Source: Halovivax gelatinilyticus (GTDB lineage: Archaea > Halobacteriota > Halobacteria > Halobacteriales > Natrialbaceae). From it: DNA of 64,000 nt. The stretch covers positions 199,992 through 263,991 of the forward strand of contig NZ_CP101322.1 in NCBI RefSeq assembly GCF_024300625.1, read 5' to 3'. Shown here piece by piece: positions 44,297 to 53,762 of this stretch; positions within the stretch are counted from its first letter, which is position 1, and every line of letters starts with the position of its first letter. The position numbers and the translations under genes are program-made. The notes below the pieces were generated by a model that was given only the letters and a program-made list of their open reading frames with translations, made no database searches and was not told the origin of the DNA.

Positions 44297-45849
44297 CACT
44301 GCTCACCTCCGTCGGTCACCGCATCCATCGTCAGTTCGCCGCTCTTAATCGCCTCCGTCAGCCGCGGGAGCACCTCGAAGAGGTCACCCTCGATGAAGTA
44401 ATCCGAGAAGTCACAGATTCTCGCGTCGGTGTCCGTGTTGATCGAGACGATCGTCTCCGACTCGTCCATCCCGACTTTGTGCTGGACGGCGCCCGAGACG
44501 CCCGCGGCGATGTAGAGGTCGGGCGAGACGACCTGTCCCGTCTCACCGATCTGTCGCTCTTCAGCCGTGTACGTCTCGACGTGACCGTCGAACTGGTAGG
44601 ACGAGGTGACGATGCCGCGAGTGATGCCGAACGCCGCGTCGTCGAAGGCGTCGGCGAGATCGAGTCCCAGTTCGATTCCGCGCGTCGGGTCGTCGCCGAT
44701 GCCGCGACCGAGACAGACGACGACCTCGTGTCCGGTCAGGTCGACGCCCTCGTCTAACGTGTCGTGCTCCGTGATCTCGACGCCGAACCACTCGTCGTCG
44801 AGTTCCATATCGTGCTCGACGACGAGGCCATCCCGGTCCGGATCGGGGTCCGGAACGGGGAACGTTCCGGGGATGACCGACGCTCCCTGCGGGTGAAAGT
44901 CCCGGTCGGGGTTGTCGATGCAGAGGATCGTCGAGTACTCGAACCCGGAGAAGTCCGGTCGTTTCATGTGCAGCGTCTTCTCGAACGTCTTCTTGACGCC
45001 CGGTTCGCCCGTCTTCACGGGATTCGAGACCTTTTCAGGCTTGATGAACAGGTCAGAACAGTCCGACGCGAGACCGGAGTCGAGTTCGGCCTGAACGGTT
45101 GCCGAGAGGTCGCGGCCGTTGTTCGTGGCCGGAAAGAGGATGTACCGCGGTTCGTCGTAGTCGCGCCAGTCCGTGCTCTCGGTGGTACCCTGCCCGCGCG
45201 CCATGTGCGCGGCGACGCGGGTGTACGGCGTGTTCATAAACCGTTCGAGGCGGTCGTCGTCGTGATAGACCGCGACGTCCGCGCCGTAGGTGATCGCCTC
45301 CTCGGCGAGTTCCGCACAATCGTCGCCGATGACGAACGCGACGACGTTTTCCTCGTCGCCGAAATCCTCGGCGTAGGTGTCCATGAGCTCGCGCGCCTTC
45401 CCGAGCATCTCCTTCGAGACGTCGAGTAACTCGCCCTGCTGAGTCTCACAGTAGACCCACATATCCTCGTAGTGGCCACCCTGGAGCGCCCGCACGTGCT
45501 TCTTATCACGCGTCGGGTGCGAGAGGCCGTCGTCCTCGTCGGGTTCGTCTCCCTCCGGCTCGTCCCCATCGTCGGCATCATCCGTCGATTCGTCTTCGTC
45601 TACGGCCTCGCCCTCGGCGTCCTCGCCGACGTCTTCGGCCGTTTCTTCGTACTCGCCTTCGGTTTCCGGTTCGTCGACCTCACCCGCCTCCCGGAGGGCG
45701 TCCATCCGCGATTCGATCGCCTCGCGGGCGGTTTTCCGGTCCTGACCGTCGCGTTCGGCCTCGAGTATAGCACTTAGCTCCGCTAAGTCGTCGACGGTTT
45801 CGAGTTCGTCGCGAAGTTCCGGGACCGTAAACGCATCCGGATCTACCAT
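44296..45849 (-). CDS. fixB: Electron transfer flavoprotein alpha subunit with acidic N-terminal extension
   Basis: A 517-aa ETF alpha/FixB. The C-terminal FAD domain is typical (YIAAGVSGAVQHKVGMDESE, IVSINTDTDA, CDFSDYFIEGDLFEV). The first ~115 residues are extra: a short helical region (FTVPELRDELETVDDLAEL) and a run of Asp/Glu (TDDADDGDEPEGDEPDEDD) before the ETF fold begins near KHVRALQGGHYEDMWVYCE. FixA and FixB form the heterodimeric flavoprotein. The gap to fixA is two bases. The acidic leader is a haloarchaeal trait and might aid solubility or binding. Confidence 0.92.
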   Translation of the reverse strand: MVDPDAFTVPELRDELETVDDLAELSAILEAERDGQDRKTAREAIESRMDALREAGEVDEPETEGEYEETAEDVGEDAEGEAVDEDESTDDADDGDEPEGDEPDEDDGLSHPTRDKKHVRALQGGHYEDMWVYCETQQGELLDVSKEMLGKARELMDTYAEDFGDEENVVAFVIGDDCAELAEEAITYGADVAVYHDDDRLERFMNTPYTRVAAHMARGQGTTESTDWRDYDEPRYILFPATNNGRDLSATVQAELDSGLASDCSDLFIKPEKVSNPVKTGEPGVKKTFEKTLHMKRPDFSGFEYSTILCIDNPDRDFHPQGASVIPGTFPVPDPDPDRDGLVVEHDMELDDEWFGVEITEHDTLDEGVDLTGHEVVVCLGRGIGDDPTRGIELGLDLADAFDDAAFGITRGIVTSSYQFDGHVETYTAEERQIGETGQVVSPDLYIAAGVSGAVQHKVGMDESETIVSINTDTDARICDFSDYFIEGDLFEVLPRLTEAIKSGELTMDAVTDGGEQ

Positions 45850-45851
45850 AC

Positions 45852-46709
45852 TCAGTCACCTCCGGCAAAGGGGGCGAGTTCGTCTACTACCCGAGACATT
45901 CCGTCCGCGTCTGTCGGGTCGACCATCGTCGCTTCGCGCTCGGAAGGCGCCTTCGGGATCGGATCGACCGACGAGACGATGGTCGGCGAGCCGTCGAGGC
46001 CGATGTAGTCCGGATCGAGGTTCATGTCCTGGTGGTCCCACATCGTCAGGTGCTCCTCGTAGTCGGCCGCCCGCTCGCTCGTCTCCTGGCGAAGTCGCTT
46101 GTGCTCGAGGCGGTGAGACGCCTTTCGGTAGGTCGGTTCGAACTCCGGATCCGCGACGATGAGACTCGGCGTGGACGATTCGACCGTCTCGATCTCGTCG
46201 ACGTCGCCTTCGACGAGTCGCTTCGCACGAACGGTGGTGTCTTCGATATCCAGCGCGAGTGCGTGGGTGATCATCGGCCATCCCATCGCCCAGGCCGTCT
46301 GCGGGCCGGTGTGTCCGGTCTCGCCGTCGGCCGTCTTGAAACCGGCAAACAGGAGGTCGATCTCACCGACTTCCTCCTCGTACTTCTCCAGGGCGGCGCT
46401 GATCGTGATCGCCGTCGCCCACGTGTCGGCCGCCGCACACTCTCTGTCCGAGAGCAGATAGAGGTCGTCGGCGTACACCGATTCCATCGCCTCGCCGAGC
46501 ACCTCCTTGTAGCCTGGCGGACCCATGCTCATCACGCTCACGTGGCCGCCGTGGCGAACGCGCGTCTGTAACGCCGCTTCCAGCGCGAACTTGTCGTTCG
46601 GGTTCATCACTGTCGGCGTCTTACCGCGTTCCAGGTGTCCCTCCTCGTTGAAAGAGACGGCCCCCTCGCTGAAGTCGGGGACGCCCTTCGTCAGTACTAC
46701 CGATCTCAC
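45852..46709 (-). CDS. fixA: Electron transfer flavoprotein beta subunit
   Basis: A 285-aa ETF beta/FixA with the family opening VLTKGVPDFSEGAVSFNEEG, ALEAALQTRVRHGG and the AMP-binding DGETGHTGPQTAWAMGWP region. It is the first gene of fixA-fixB-fixC. I start at GTG 46709, which gives the expected MRSVVLTKGVPDF; an AGGGG-like stretch (GGGGGAAAG) precedes it. A 58-codon in-frame extension upstream has no ETF character. A CTTATTAG box near 46783 is the probable promoter, giving a ~45-base leader. Confidence 0.92.
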   Translation of the reverse strand: MRSVVLTKGVPDFSEGAVSFNEEGHLERGKTPTVMNPNDKFALEAALQTRVRHGGHVSVMSMGPPGYKEVLGEAMESVYADDLYLLSDRECAAADTWATAITISAALEKYEEEVGEIDLLFAGFKTADGETGHTGPQTAWAMGWPMITHALALDIEDTTVRAKRLVEGDVDEIETVESSTPSLIVADPEFEPTYRKASHRLEHKRLRQETSERAADYEEHLTMWDHQDMNLDPDYIGLDGSPTIVSSVDPIPKAPSEREATMVDPTDADGMSRVVDELAPFAGGD

Positions 46710-46927
46710 GCTTTCCCCCGCGTTCGGTCCGTGTTCGCTCGTCCCATGCTCATCTCTCCCGTTCGAAGGAGTCACTAATAAGATGCGGGGGTTACAATCG
46801 GGGTTCGCGAGACGGTTCCGGGTCGCGAGCGACACATCGACGCCACTCCGACCGGTGGAAAAGAGGGGTAGTAATAGCCACACTCCAGAGAGCGAACTCG
46901 ACAGTGTCTATTCGTCCGCGAAGCAGG

Positions 46928-47800
46928 TCAATCAACCTGGCCGACGTCGGTTTGCATGGTAATCTGTCCGGCAGCTCGCATCGTTCCGTCGACGGCCGCG
47001 TGCGTACCGAGTTCGAGCGCGCCACAGGAGAGGTCGCCGAGTACGCGAACGTCTTCACCCAGCGTGATCGTTCCGTCCCGGGTCGTGACGTCACCGTGAA
47101 CGGTCGTTCCCGACGCGACCTCTATGTCGCCTCTGGCGCGCAGACTCCCGAATATCTCGGTATCGTGACCGACCGCGAGTTCTTTCGCCCGAATGTTTCC
47201 GTGTAGTCGACAGTCGTCACCGATACGCGCCGGCGTCGATACGCGCCACGTATCGTCGCTTACCGTCGCGTTCTGTGGAATAACCAGCGGGTCGACCGAC
47301 GGTTCGTCCTGCCCCTCGTCGTCTAACAGTTCGTCGATGAACCGCTGTGCCGCTTCCTCCTCGCCGACGACGAGTAAGTGTTTCAGGTAGACGAACAGGA
47401 GGACGATCGTCGGCATCGGATTACGGATGACGATCCAGCCGTTCGCCTCGAATCCCTCCTCGATGTCCACGTCGTCGCCGATGTCGAGATCGCCGGCGAC
47501 TTTCAACTCGCCGCCGACGTGGACCCGCTCGCCGAGGTAGGCGTCTCCGCCGACGAGAATCGTCTCCGCCACGTCACACCACATGTCGAGCCGACAATCG
47601 CCTTCGGCTTCGATTGCGCCGCCGAAGTGGACGCCTTCGCCGGCGACGACGTTTCGACCGCGAACGCCGAATTCGACCGTCGCGCGTCCGCCGATGAGAA
47701 CGTCACCATCGGTCACCAGATCACGCTCCTGGGCTTCGGTTCCGTCGGGAACGACCAGAGTATCGAGTGGGTCGCTGTGGAGCGTCACACTCGATTGCAC
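46928..47800 (-). CDS. Bactofilin-like polymer-forming protein with hydrophobic insert
   Basis: A 290-aa protein of two right-handed beta-helix segments with hexad-like repeats (VLIGGRATVEFGVRGRNVVA; later GDIEVASGTTVHGDVTTRDG), the pattern of bactofilin/polymer-forming cytoskeletal proteins. Between them, residues ~125-165 contain a hydrophobic stretch (MPTIVLLFVYLKHLLVV) followed by an acidic helix, which would interrupt the helix or anchor it in the membrane. Bactofilin homologues (halofilins) shape cells in Haloferax. ATG 47800 is the natural start. The gene is convergent with nothing and lies 218 bases from fixA. Confidence 0.8.
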   Translation of the reverse strand: MQSSVTLHSDPLDTLVVPDGTEAQERDLVTDGDVLIGGRATVEFGVRGRNVVAGEGVHFGGAIEAEGDCRLDMWCDVAETILVGGDAYLGERVHVGGELKVAGDLDIGDDVDIEEGFEANGWIVIRNPMPTIVLLFVYLKHLLVVGEEEAAQRFIDELLDDEGQDEPSVDPLVIPQNATVSDDTWRVSTPARIGDDCRLHGNIRAKELAVGHDTEIFGSLRARGDIEVASGTTVHGDVTTRDGTITLGEDVRVLGDLSCGALELGTHAAVDGTMRAAGQITMQTDVGQVD

Positions 47801-47905
47801 TGTCTCCCGAGTAATAAACTGGCGTCAGACGTCCGGCAGACGAACCCCGTGGAGCGATCCGACGCAGACGACTCGTTTTTGTGGACACCAGTCTAAGACC
47901 GGATC

Positions 47906-48103
47906 ATGACCACGCTCGCATTCGACGATGACGGCGTCGACGTCGTCTACGAGGGAACCGAGTTCCGCCTCGAAAAATCGCTCGTCGAGGAGGCGATCGA
48001 GAAACCCTATTACGACGTTACCGACCACGAAGTGCTACAGATCGTCGCCGAGCATCCCGACATCTCCGGCGAACCCAGGCGGATCGGTGATATCATAGAT
48101 TGA
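47906..48103 (+). CDS. Small conserved haloarchaeal protein (DUF5800-like)
   Basis: A 65-aa acidic protein, MTTLAFDDDGVDVVYEGTEF then a helical part (SLVEEAIEKPYYDVTDHEVL) and RIGDIID at the end. I recognise it as a small, highly conserved haloarchaeal hypothetical, perhaps DUF5800, with no known function. No cysteine or metal motif. It is divergent from the bactofilin-like gene; the 105-base spacer holds both promoters. Confidence 0.78.
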   Translation: MTTLAFDDDGVDVVYEGTEFRLEKSLVEEAIEKPYYDVTDHEVLQIVAEHPDISGEPRRIGDIID

Positions 48104-48127
48104 ACACGGATCGACGGCGATTGGGTC

Positions 48128-48694
48128 TCACCCGTCCGAGTCGAACCGTTCGGCAGCGGATTCGAACGCGAGTTCGGACAGTTCCCGACTCCGTCGCTCC
48201 TCGCGCGCGGCGAGCGCCTCCGGATCCGGATTGACGTCGTCCGTGAGCCTTGCCCACGAGTTGTGCGTCTTCGCGTGACACCACCGACAGAGGTAGACCG
48301 TGATCTCGTGGCCGACCGAATCGTCGTCTGCGGCGTACGAGAGGTGGTGTTCTTCGAGGAGCGGGCGAGCAGAGGAGTGGGCGTCTCGGTGTTCTTCGAG
48401 CCCGCATCGCACGCACTCTCGATCACTCACGCGACATCGGAAGTGCGGACACCGATTCCACTCGAGCGTCGAGTCCGCCTCGAGCGAGTCGGCACCCGTC
48501 TCCGGCGGCTGGTCCGGGTCGACGACGTGACACCGGTAGGACGACGACGCTCGATCGCGAGCGAACTCGGGGTCGCGGTGTGGCCGCTCGATCGCCAGCC
48601 GACACCGGCCGTCGTCGGTGAGGTGGTCACACCGGTCGACGAATTCGTAGGGATCGTCGACGCCGACGGCCGTTCCGCGGGGCGTCTTCTTCAT
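48128..48694 (-). CDS. HNH/treble-clef zinc protein
   Basis: A 188-aa protein with two Cys-rich regions. The first is CDHLTDDGRCRLA with a later CHVVD; the second is CPHFRCRVSDRECVRCG followed by LLEEHHLSYAAD and ITVYLCRWCHAKTH, a Cys4 HNH treble-clef pattern with the catalytic histidine in EEHH. It may be a DNA endonuclease or a structural zinc protein of haloarchaea. I use the ATG at 48692-48694 (MKKTPRGTAVG); another ATG lies ten codons upstream, and the frame extends further without ETF- or HNH-like content. Confidence 0.72.
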   Translation of the reverse strand: MKKTPRGTAVGVDDPYEFVDRCDHLTDDGRCRLAIERPHRDPEFARDRASSSYRCHVVDPDQPPETGADSLEADSTLEWNRCPHFRCRVSDRECVRCGLEEHRDAHSSARPLLEEHHLSYAADDDSVGHEITVYLCRWCHAKTHNSWARLTDDVNPDPEALAAREERRSRELSELAFESAAERFDSDG

Positions 48695-49006
48695 TCGGTA
48701 CCACCGTCGGTCCCGAGAGACCATTTCAGTTACGACAGCGATCCGGTACCGCGACCAGGGACGACGCGGCCGCGGTCGACTACTGGTCGAGTCCGAACGC
48801 GATATCGTGTGAGTTCCGCCGTGGGCAATTCTCCCACGTATAAACCAACCGGTGGGCATCCGGTCCGTCGGGCCGGTCGAACCCGACCCGAACGCGATCG
48901 CCATCCCGCGCCACCCGGAGTATACCCTGCGGTCTCACCGCCGGATTCGGCCAAAACACTTTCCTACCTGAACACTCCTCTCTCTATCAGTATACGGGGG
49001 GATTAC

Positions 49007-51523
49007 ATGATAGGTAAATTACGTACTATCGTTCCGGCGCAAATTCGCCGGAGCTACGCACTGAAATTCGGAATCGCACTTCTCATTCTGGGTCTCTCGG
49101 TCGGACTCATCGGGTTTCTTGGCACGACCATGATCACCGACAGCGTCGAAGAACGGACGCTAGAGACGCAGGTGAATCAGGCCGGGCAGGAAGCGACCAT
49201 GCTCGACACCTGGAACACGCAGAACGAAGGAATAACCCACGACATCGCACAAACGCCGGTCTTGCGATCCGAGGATCCCGAGGCCATACAGAGCTTCCTC
49301 GACGATCTCACGTTCGACTTCGAAGAAGCACACTACGTCGACCCGATCAGCCAGGAGGTCCTGGCATCGACCGCGGGCGGAGCCGAACGACTCGACGACA
49401 TCAATTTCCCTGACGCGGCCGAACTCGATTCGGAACGAACGCTGAACGTCGAGCGAACCGAACCGTACATGAACGTAAACCCGACGTTCGGTGACGATCA
49501 GCCGGTCCTCGCCTACCACGTCGGCATCCGCGGTTCGGATCGGGTTCTGATCCTCACGATGAACTTAGCGGAGTACGGGACCGGACTCGAAGGGGATCAG
49601 ATCGTCACTATCGTCAACGACGACGCCCAGATCGTCGCGAACAGCATGCTCCCCCGGGCCGGCTTCGACGGCGGACTCGTCCCCGAGGACGGATCGTTCC
49701 CGGTATCGTACGACGATCCCGACGGATTCTTCGCGGATGCGACGAGCGGAGACGACGAAAACCGAACCGGTGCGAACGTCTACAGCGGCAGCGGCAGTAC
49801 AGCACTCCACGACGAACCGTACAATTTCAGCACGAACGAATACGTCGGCGCCTACCACGGGACCGACATGGGCTGGACGGTCCTCTCACACACGTCGACC
49901 GACGACGCCTACGGGTTCGTCAACACCGTCAATCAGTGGGGGATGTACGCGACGCTCGGTGGCATCTTACTGATCGGTCTGATCGGTGCCGTCATCGGTC
50001 GAAACACGGCGACCTCGATCGATCGACTCACGGGGAAGGTAGCCGAGATGGAGAGCGGAAACCTGGACGTCGAGTTCGAGACGAAGCGGATCGACAACAT
50101 CGGCCGGCTCTACACCGGATTCGCCGAAATGCGAGACGAGTTGAAGCTTCAGATTACCGAGGCCGAAGACGCAAGAGCCGAAGCTGAAGCCGAACGAGAA
50201 CGCGTCCAGGCGATCAACGAGGACCTCGAACGAACTGCCGAGAGCTACTGTGGCGTCATGGAGGAGGCCGCAGATGGCGACCTCACCGTCCGAATGGACC
50301 CCGACTCGACGGACAACGAGACGATGGCCGACATCGGATCCGACTTCAACTCGATGCTCACCGAGATCGAAGCGACCGTCGAGAACCTAAACCAGTTCGC
50401 GACGGAGGTCGCGACCGCGAGCGAACAGGTGACCGCCTCCAGCGAAGAAGTTCGATCGGCCAGCGAGCAGGTCAGCAGTTCCGTCCAGGAGATCTCCGAC
50501 GGGGCGAGCCAGCAGTACGACTCCCTGCGATCGGTCGACAACGAGATGAACAACCTCTCGACCACCACCGAAGAGATCGCCGCCTCCTCGAATCAGGTGG
50601 CCGACGTGGCCGAACGGACGGCGACGACAGGACGAGACGGTCGCGACGCAGCCCGCGAAGCGATCGCCGCGGTCGAGGTGCTCGAAGACGAGCGCGAAGC
50701 CGTCGTCGCCGAGTTCGAACAGCTCCAAACGGACGTCGGACAGGTCGACCAGCTCGTCGACCGCGTCGCGGAGATCGCAGAGCAGACGAACATGCTCGCG
50801 CTCAACGCGAACATCGAGGCGTCCCGATCGGCCGGCGGCGACGACGACGGCGGATTCGCCGCCGTAGCAGCGGAGGTCAAAGAACTCTCCCAGGACGTCA
50901 AGGCCGCGACCGAAGAGATCGACGAACAGCTAGAAAATATTCAGGACCAGACCGAGCGCTCGGCCGAGGAAGTCGATCGAACGGCCGAAGAGATCGAACG
51001 GGTGGGCGAGCTGGTAGCCGAAACGGTCTCCGCTCTCGAAGAGATCGCCGAGTACTCCCAGGAGACCAACGACGGCGTCCAGGAGATTTCGGCGGCGACC
51101 GAAGAACAGGCGGCGTCGACCGAAGAAGTCGTCGCCATGGTCGACGAGGTGGCGACGATCGCCGAACAGACGACGACGGAAGCGGAGGGAGTCGCCGCGG
51201 CGGCCGAGGAGCAGACGACGGCGATGACCGAAGTATCGAGTTCGGCCAACGACCTCACCGAGCAGGCGATGGCCCTCTCGGAGGCCCTCGGTCGGTTCGA
51301 TACCGACGCAGATGTCGACGACTCGTTACTCGACATCGATCCCGAAGGCGACGGAGACGACGGCGGAGACGAGTTCACGTTCGACGACGACCAGGCGGTA
51401 CCGGTCGAGTCAGACGAAGACGAACCGGCGCCCGAACAGGGGGCCGACGGAATCACCGACGGAAACGCCACCTGGGACCGATCGGACGACGACGATGGAG
51501 AGACGTTCTCGCTCGATAGCTAA
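49007..51523 (+). CDS. Methyl-accepting transducer (chemotaxis receptor)
   Basis: An 838-aa transmembrane receptor. TM1 is at residues ~20-42 and TM2 near 309-335; between lies an extracellular ~265-residue sensor, probably a double-Cache fold. A HAMP domain follows TM2, then a long coiled coil with the signalling tip AEQTNMLALNANIEAS (~590-605) and alternating Glu/Gln methylation regions. The C-terminal 50 residues are acidic. It reports an external stimulus to the CheA/CheW system encoded elsewhere. I start at ATG 49007, preceded by GGGGGGAT; a longer in-frame extension antisense to the HNH gene was rejected. Confidence 0.93.
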   Translation: MIGKLRTIVPAQIRRSYALKFGIALLILGLSVGLIGFLGTTMITDSVEERTLETQVNQAGQEATMLDTWNTQNEGITHDIAQTPVLRSEDPEAIQSFLDDLTFDFEEAHYVDPISQEVLASTAGGAERLDDINFPDAAELDSERTLNVERTEPYMNVNPTFGDDQPVLAYHVGIRGSDRVLILTMNLAEYGTGLEGDQIVTIVNDDAQIVANSMLPRAGFDGGLVPEDGSFPVSYDDPDGFFADATSGDDENRTGANVYSGSGSTALHDEPYNFSTNEYVGAYHGTDMGWTVLSHTSTDDAYGFVNTVNQWGMYATLGGILLIGLIGAVIGRNTATSIDRLTGKVAEMESGNLDVEFETKRIDNIGRLYTGFAEMRDELKLQITEAEDARAEAEAERERVQAINEDLERTAESYCGVMEEAADGDLTVRMDPDSTDNETMADIGSDFNSMLTEIEATVENLNQFATEVATASEQVTASSEEVRSASEQVSSSVQEISDGASQQYDSLRSVDNEMNNLSTTTEEIAASSNQVADVAERTATTGRDGRDAAREAIAAVEVLEDEREAVVAEFEQLQTDVGQVDQLVDRVAEIAEQTNMLALNANIEASRSAGGDDDGGFAAVAAEVKELSQDVKAATEEIDEQLENIQDQTERSAEEVDRTAEEIERVGELVAETVSALEEIAEYSQETNDGVQEISAATEEQAASTEEVVAMVDEVATIAEQTTTEAEGVAAAAEEQTTAMTEVSSSANDLTEQAMALSEALGRFDTDADVDDSLLDIDPEGDGDDGGDEFTFDDDQAVPVESDEDEPAPEQGADGITDGNATWDRSDDDDGETFSLDS

Positions 51524-51675
51524 CCGGTAGCTCCACAACTTCTTCAGTCTCCCCGTTCGTCGATCGGTGGAGAGTCGACCTCGTTCGGCACTACCAGCGC
51601 GCATCGTCCGCGCCAGGGACACCCATCACGTTGGTAAACCTTCAACGCTGCAACCCAGCCGATCCGGTCAGTACG

Positions 51676-51682
51676 TTTATAG
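51676..51682 (+). promoter_or_regulatory. TATA box of the DUF192 gene
   Basis: TTTATAG sits 26 bases upstream of the GTG start at 51705 and decides between that start and an in-frame upstream ATG at 51567. A leaderless transcript is implied. Confidence 0.7.
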
Positions 51683-51704
51683 ACATACCGGACGGACAGA
51701 AACT

Positions 51705-52064
51705 GTGCGTCTCGTACACGAACCGGGCGACGGCGAGCCGACCGCGCTCGCGACGACGGTCGAAACGGCCGATTCGCTGCTCTCGAAGACGCGAGGACTC
51801 ATGTTTCGCCGGTCGCTACCGGATTCGTACGCCCTGGTTTTTCGGTTTGGGACCGTCGCGAACCGTGACGTCCACATGCTGTTCGTATTCGTCCCGCTCG
51901 ACGTCCTGTGGGTGAGAGAAGGGGAGGTCGTTCGAGTAGATCGACTGACTCCCTGGCGGGGCTACGGGCGAAGTGAGTGCGATCAGATCGTCGAACTCCC
52001 TGCCGGTGGCGCAGACGGCGTCGAGCCGGGCGATCGAGTCAAACTCGTCGAAGACGAAGCGTGA
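51705..52064 (+). CDS. DUF192 family protein
   Basis: A 119-aa protein with the DUF192 core: SLLSKTRGLMFRRSLP, YALVFRFG, HMLFVFVPLDVLWV and the C-terminal IVELPAGG...GVEPGDRVKL. The family is small, beta-rich and of unknown function. The GTG start is set by the TATA box; no signal peptide is present, whereas many bacterial DUF192 proteins are exported. The stop adjoins that of the convergent small membrane protein. Confidence 0.88.
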   Translation: MRLVHEPGDGEPTALATTVETADSLLSKTRGLMFRRSLPDSYALVFRFGTVANRDVHMLFVFVPLDVLWVREGEVVRVDRLTPWRGYGRSECDQIVELPAGGADGVEPGDRVKLVEDEA

Positions 52065-52271
52065 TCACTCACTCGGCTCGAACAGGTCGCGGCTGGCTAC
52101 GCCCCACGGGTCTAACAGGTAGACGAATCCGAGAAAGACGGCGAGCCCGATCGCGACGACTCTGACGGCGATTGCTGTCCTCGACAGGTCCTCGACGGCC
52201 ATCGTCACCCCGACCAGCGCCGCGACGACGAACCATATCGCGGCGATTCCGACTCGCTTGCGTGGGTCCAT
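52065..52271 (-). CDS. Small two-helix membrane protein
   Basis: A 68-aa protein, MDPRKRVGIAAIWFVVAALV then a second hydrophobic helix (AVRVVAIGLAVFLGFVYLL) with a short acidic tail. It is convergent with the DUF192 gene and directly abuts it. No known family is evident. The ATG at 52269-52271 excludes a short extension upstream. Confidence 0.65.
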   Translation of the reverse strand: MDPRKRVGIAAIWFVVAALVGVTMAVEDLSRTAIAVRVVAIGLAVFLGFVYLLDPWGVASRDLFEPSE

Positions 52272-52459
52272 ATCCGTGACTTTCGTCGGGACGACGAAAA
52301 GGAACCGATTCGTCACCGACCGCTACGACTGGTTCGTCACTGACTCCGACAGACCGCGTCCTATCGTTCGCTACAGGTACCGACTGGCCGGCCGCCGATT
52401 CGCCGGACGCCTCTTCGTATAGATGCACTGGGCGCTCTTCGATATTGGCCGTGAAAGAA

Positions 52460-52544
52460 CGCCGAGAGGGAGATTTGAACTCCCGTGTCCGTGAGGACAG
52501 CAGATTTCGAATCTGCCGCCTTGGCCGGGCTAGGCTATCTCGGC
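52460..52544 (-). tRNA. tRNA-Ser (CGA)
   Basis: The minus strand folds as a class II tRNA: 7-bp acceptor stem GCCGAGA/TCTCGGC, a D arm (TAGCCTAGCCCGGCCAAGGC), anticodon stem-loop GCAGA-TTCGAAA-TCTGC with anticodon CGA, a long variable arm (TGTCCTCACGGACAC) and T arm with the TTCAAAT loop. The discriminator is G (52460), as expected for serine. CCA is not encoded, and there is no intron. Confidence 0.95.
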
Positions 52545-52665
52545 TCAGCAGTGAGTACCCCCCAGTTACTGTTATGGGTTTCGATTCCCGGCGAGTCACG
52601 GAAATCGTGTGCATTTGTATCACTCGAATCGGAACTTCTATCAGCGAACGATTCGACGAACCGAC

Positions 52666-53616
52666 ATGGACGTATCACAGGCGAATCAGGAGTGTACGGA
52701 AGTCATCGATCGGCTCGGTGACGCCGTCATCTCCGAACGACGATTCTTCGAAGACGTACTGGTGGGAGTCATCGGACGGGGCCACGTCCTGCTTGAGGAC
52801 GTCCCCGGGACCGGGAAAACGCTCACTGCACGGTCGATCGCGGACGCGCTCGGCCTCTCGTTCTCCCGAATTCAGTTCACACCCGACCTTCTCCCGTCGG
52901 ACGTGACCGGGACGCACATCTACAACGAGGGCGACGGCTCGTTCGAGTTCACCGAGGGACCGATCTTCGCGAACATCGTCCTGGCCGACGAGATCAATCG
53001 CGCGCCGCCGAAGACCCAGGCGGCGCTCCTGGAGGCGATGGAAGAGGGGCAGGTGACGGTAGCCGGAGAGACCAGACCCCTCCCCAAGCCGTTTTTCGTC
53101 ATCGCGACGCAGAACCCGGTCGAACAGGAAGGGACGTTCCCACTGCCCGAAGCGCAGGTCGACCGGTTTCTCGTCAAGACGTCGCTCGGCTACCCCGACG
53201 CCGACGGCGAAGTCGAACTGTTGAGTCGACGGGCGAACCGCGAAACGATGAGCCCCTCCGTCGAGCGCGTGTTCGAGCGAGAACACGTCGAAGCGCTCAG
53301 ACGCGTGCCCGAGTCGGTCCGAACTGATCCGGATCTACTCGAGTACATCGTCGAAATTACCCGCAAAACCCGCACAGACGGACGCGTCGAGATCGGCGTC
53401 TCACCTCGCGGAACACAACGCCTGTTCGAAGCGGCCAGAGCGTACGCGGCGCTGCGCGGGAGCGAGTTCGTCACGCCTGACGACATCAAGCGAGTCGCCC
53501 AACCGGTGTGTGCACACCGACTCGTCTTAACCCCCGACGCCACGGTCAACGACGTCGATAAGTCCCAGATCATCGACAGCGTACTCGAATCGGTTCCGGT
53601 ACCGACCGTCGAGTGA
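52666..53616 (+). CDS. MoxR-type AAA+ ATPase
   Basis: The 316-aa protein has Walker A DVPGTGKT (residues 45-52), Walker B NIVLADEINRAPP, sensor 1 VIATQNPVEQEGTFPLPEAQ and the lid sequence VSPRGTQRLFEAARAYAAL, the MoxR pattern. MoxR ATPases act as chaperones for maturation of vWA-domain complexes. Partner vWA genes are not next to it here, which is less usual. The ATG 52666 is preferred to an upstream start overlapping the tRNA region. The tRNA is 120 bases upstream on the other strand. Confidence 0.92.
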   Translation: MDVSQANQECTEVIDRLGDAVISERRFFEDVLVGVIGRGHVLLEDVPGTGKTLTARSIADALGLSFSRIQFTPDLLPSDVTGTHIYNEGDGSFEFTEGPIFANIVLADEINRAPPKTQAALLEAMEEGQVTVAGETRPLPKPFFVIATQNPVEQEGTFPLPEAQVDRFLVKTSLGYPDADGEVELLSRRANRETMSPSVERVFEREHVEALRRVPESVRTDPDLLEYIVEITRKTRTDGRVEIGVSPRGTQRLFEAARAYAALRGSEFVTPDDIKRVAQPVCAHRLVLTPDATVNDVDKSQIIDSVLESVPVPTVE

Positions 53617-53762
53617 ACCGCCGTCCGTCGCCAGTATTTAGTAAATCTGACCAGTAGTTCCGCCGGCGGAATACCTCCCGTTTGAGAGAGTCGGTGAGCG
53701 ACGACAACCCGTACGATTCACTGATCGATACGTTCATTCGTCCCGGGGACTAGCTCCCCGTC

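Noticed and set aside
46710-46883. 58-codon extension of FixA
   Set aside because: The added residues show no ETF similarity; GTG 46709 gives the canonical start of the family, and the probable promoter lies inside the extension.
48263-49006. In-frame 248-codon extension upstream of the transducer start
   Set aside because: It is antisense to the HNH protein gene, has Arg/Val-rich composition unlike coding DNA here, and ATG 49007 opens directly on a normal N-terminus and TM1 with a G-rich ribosome-binding sequence.
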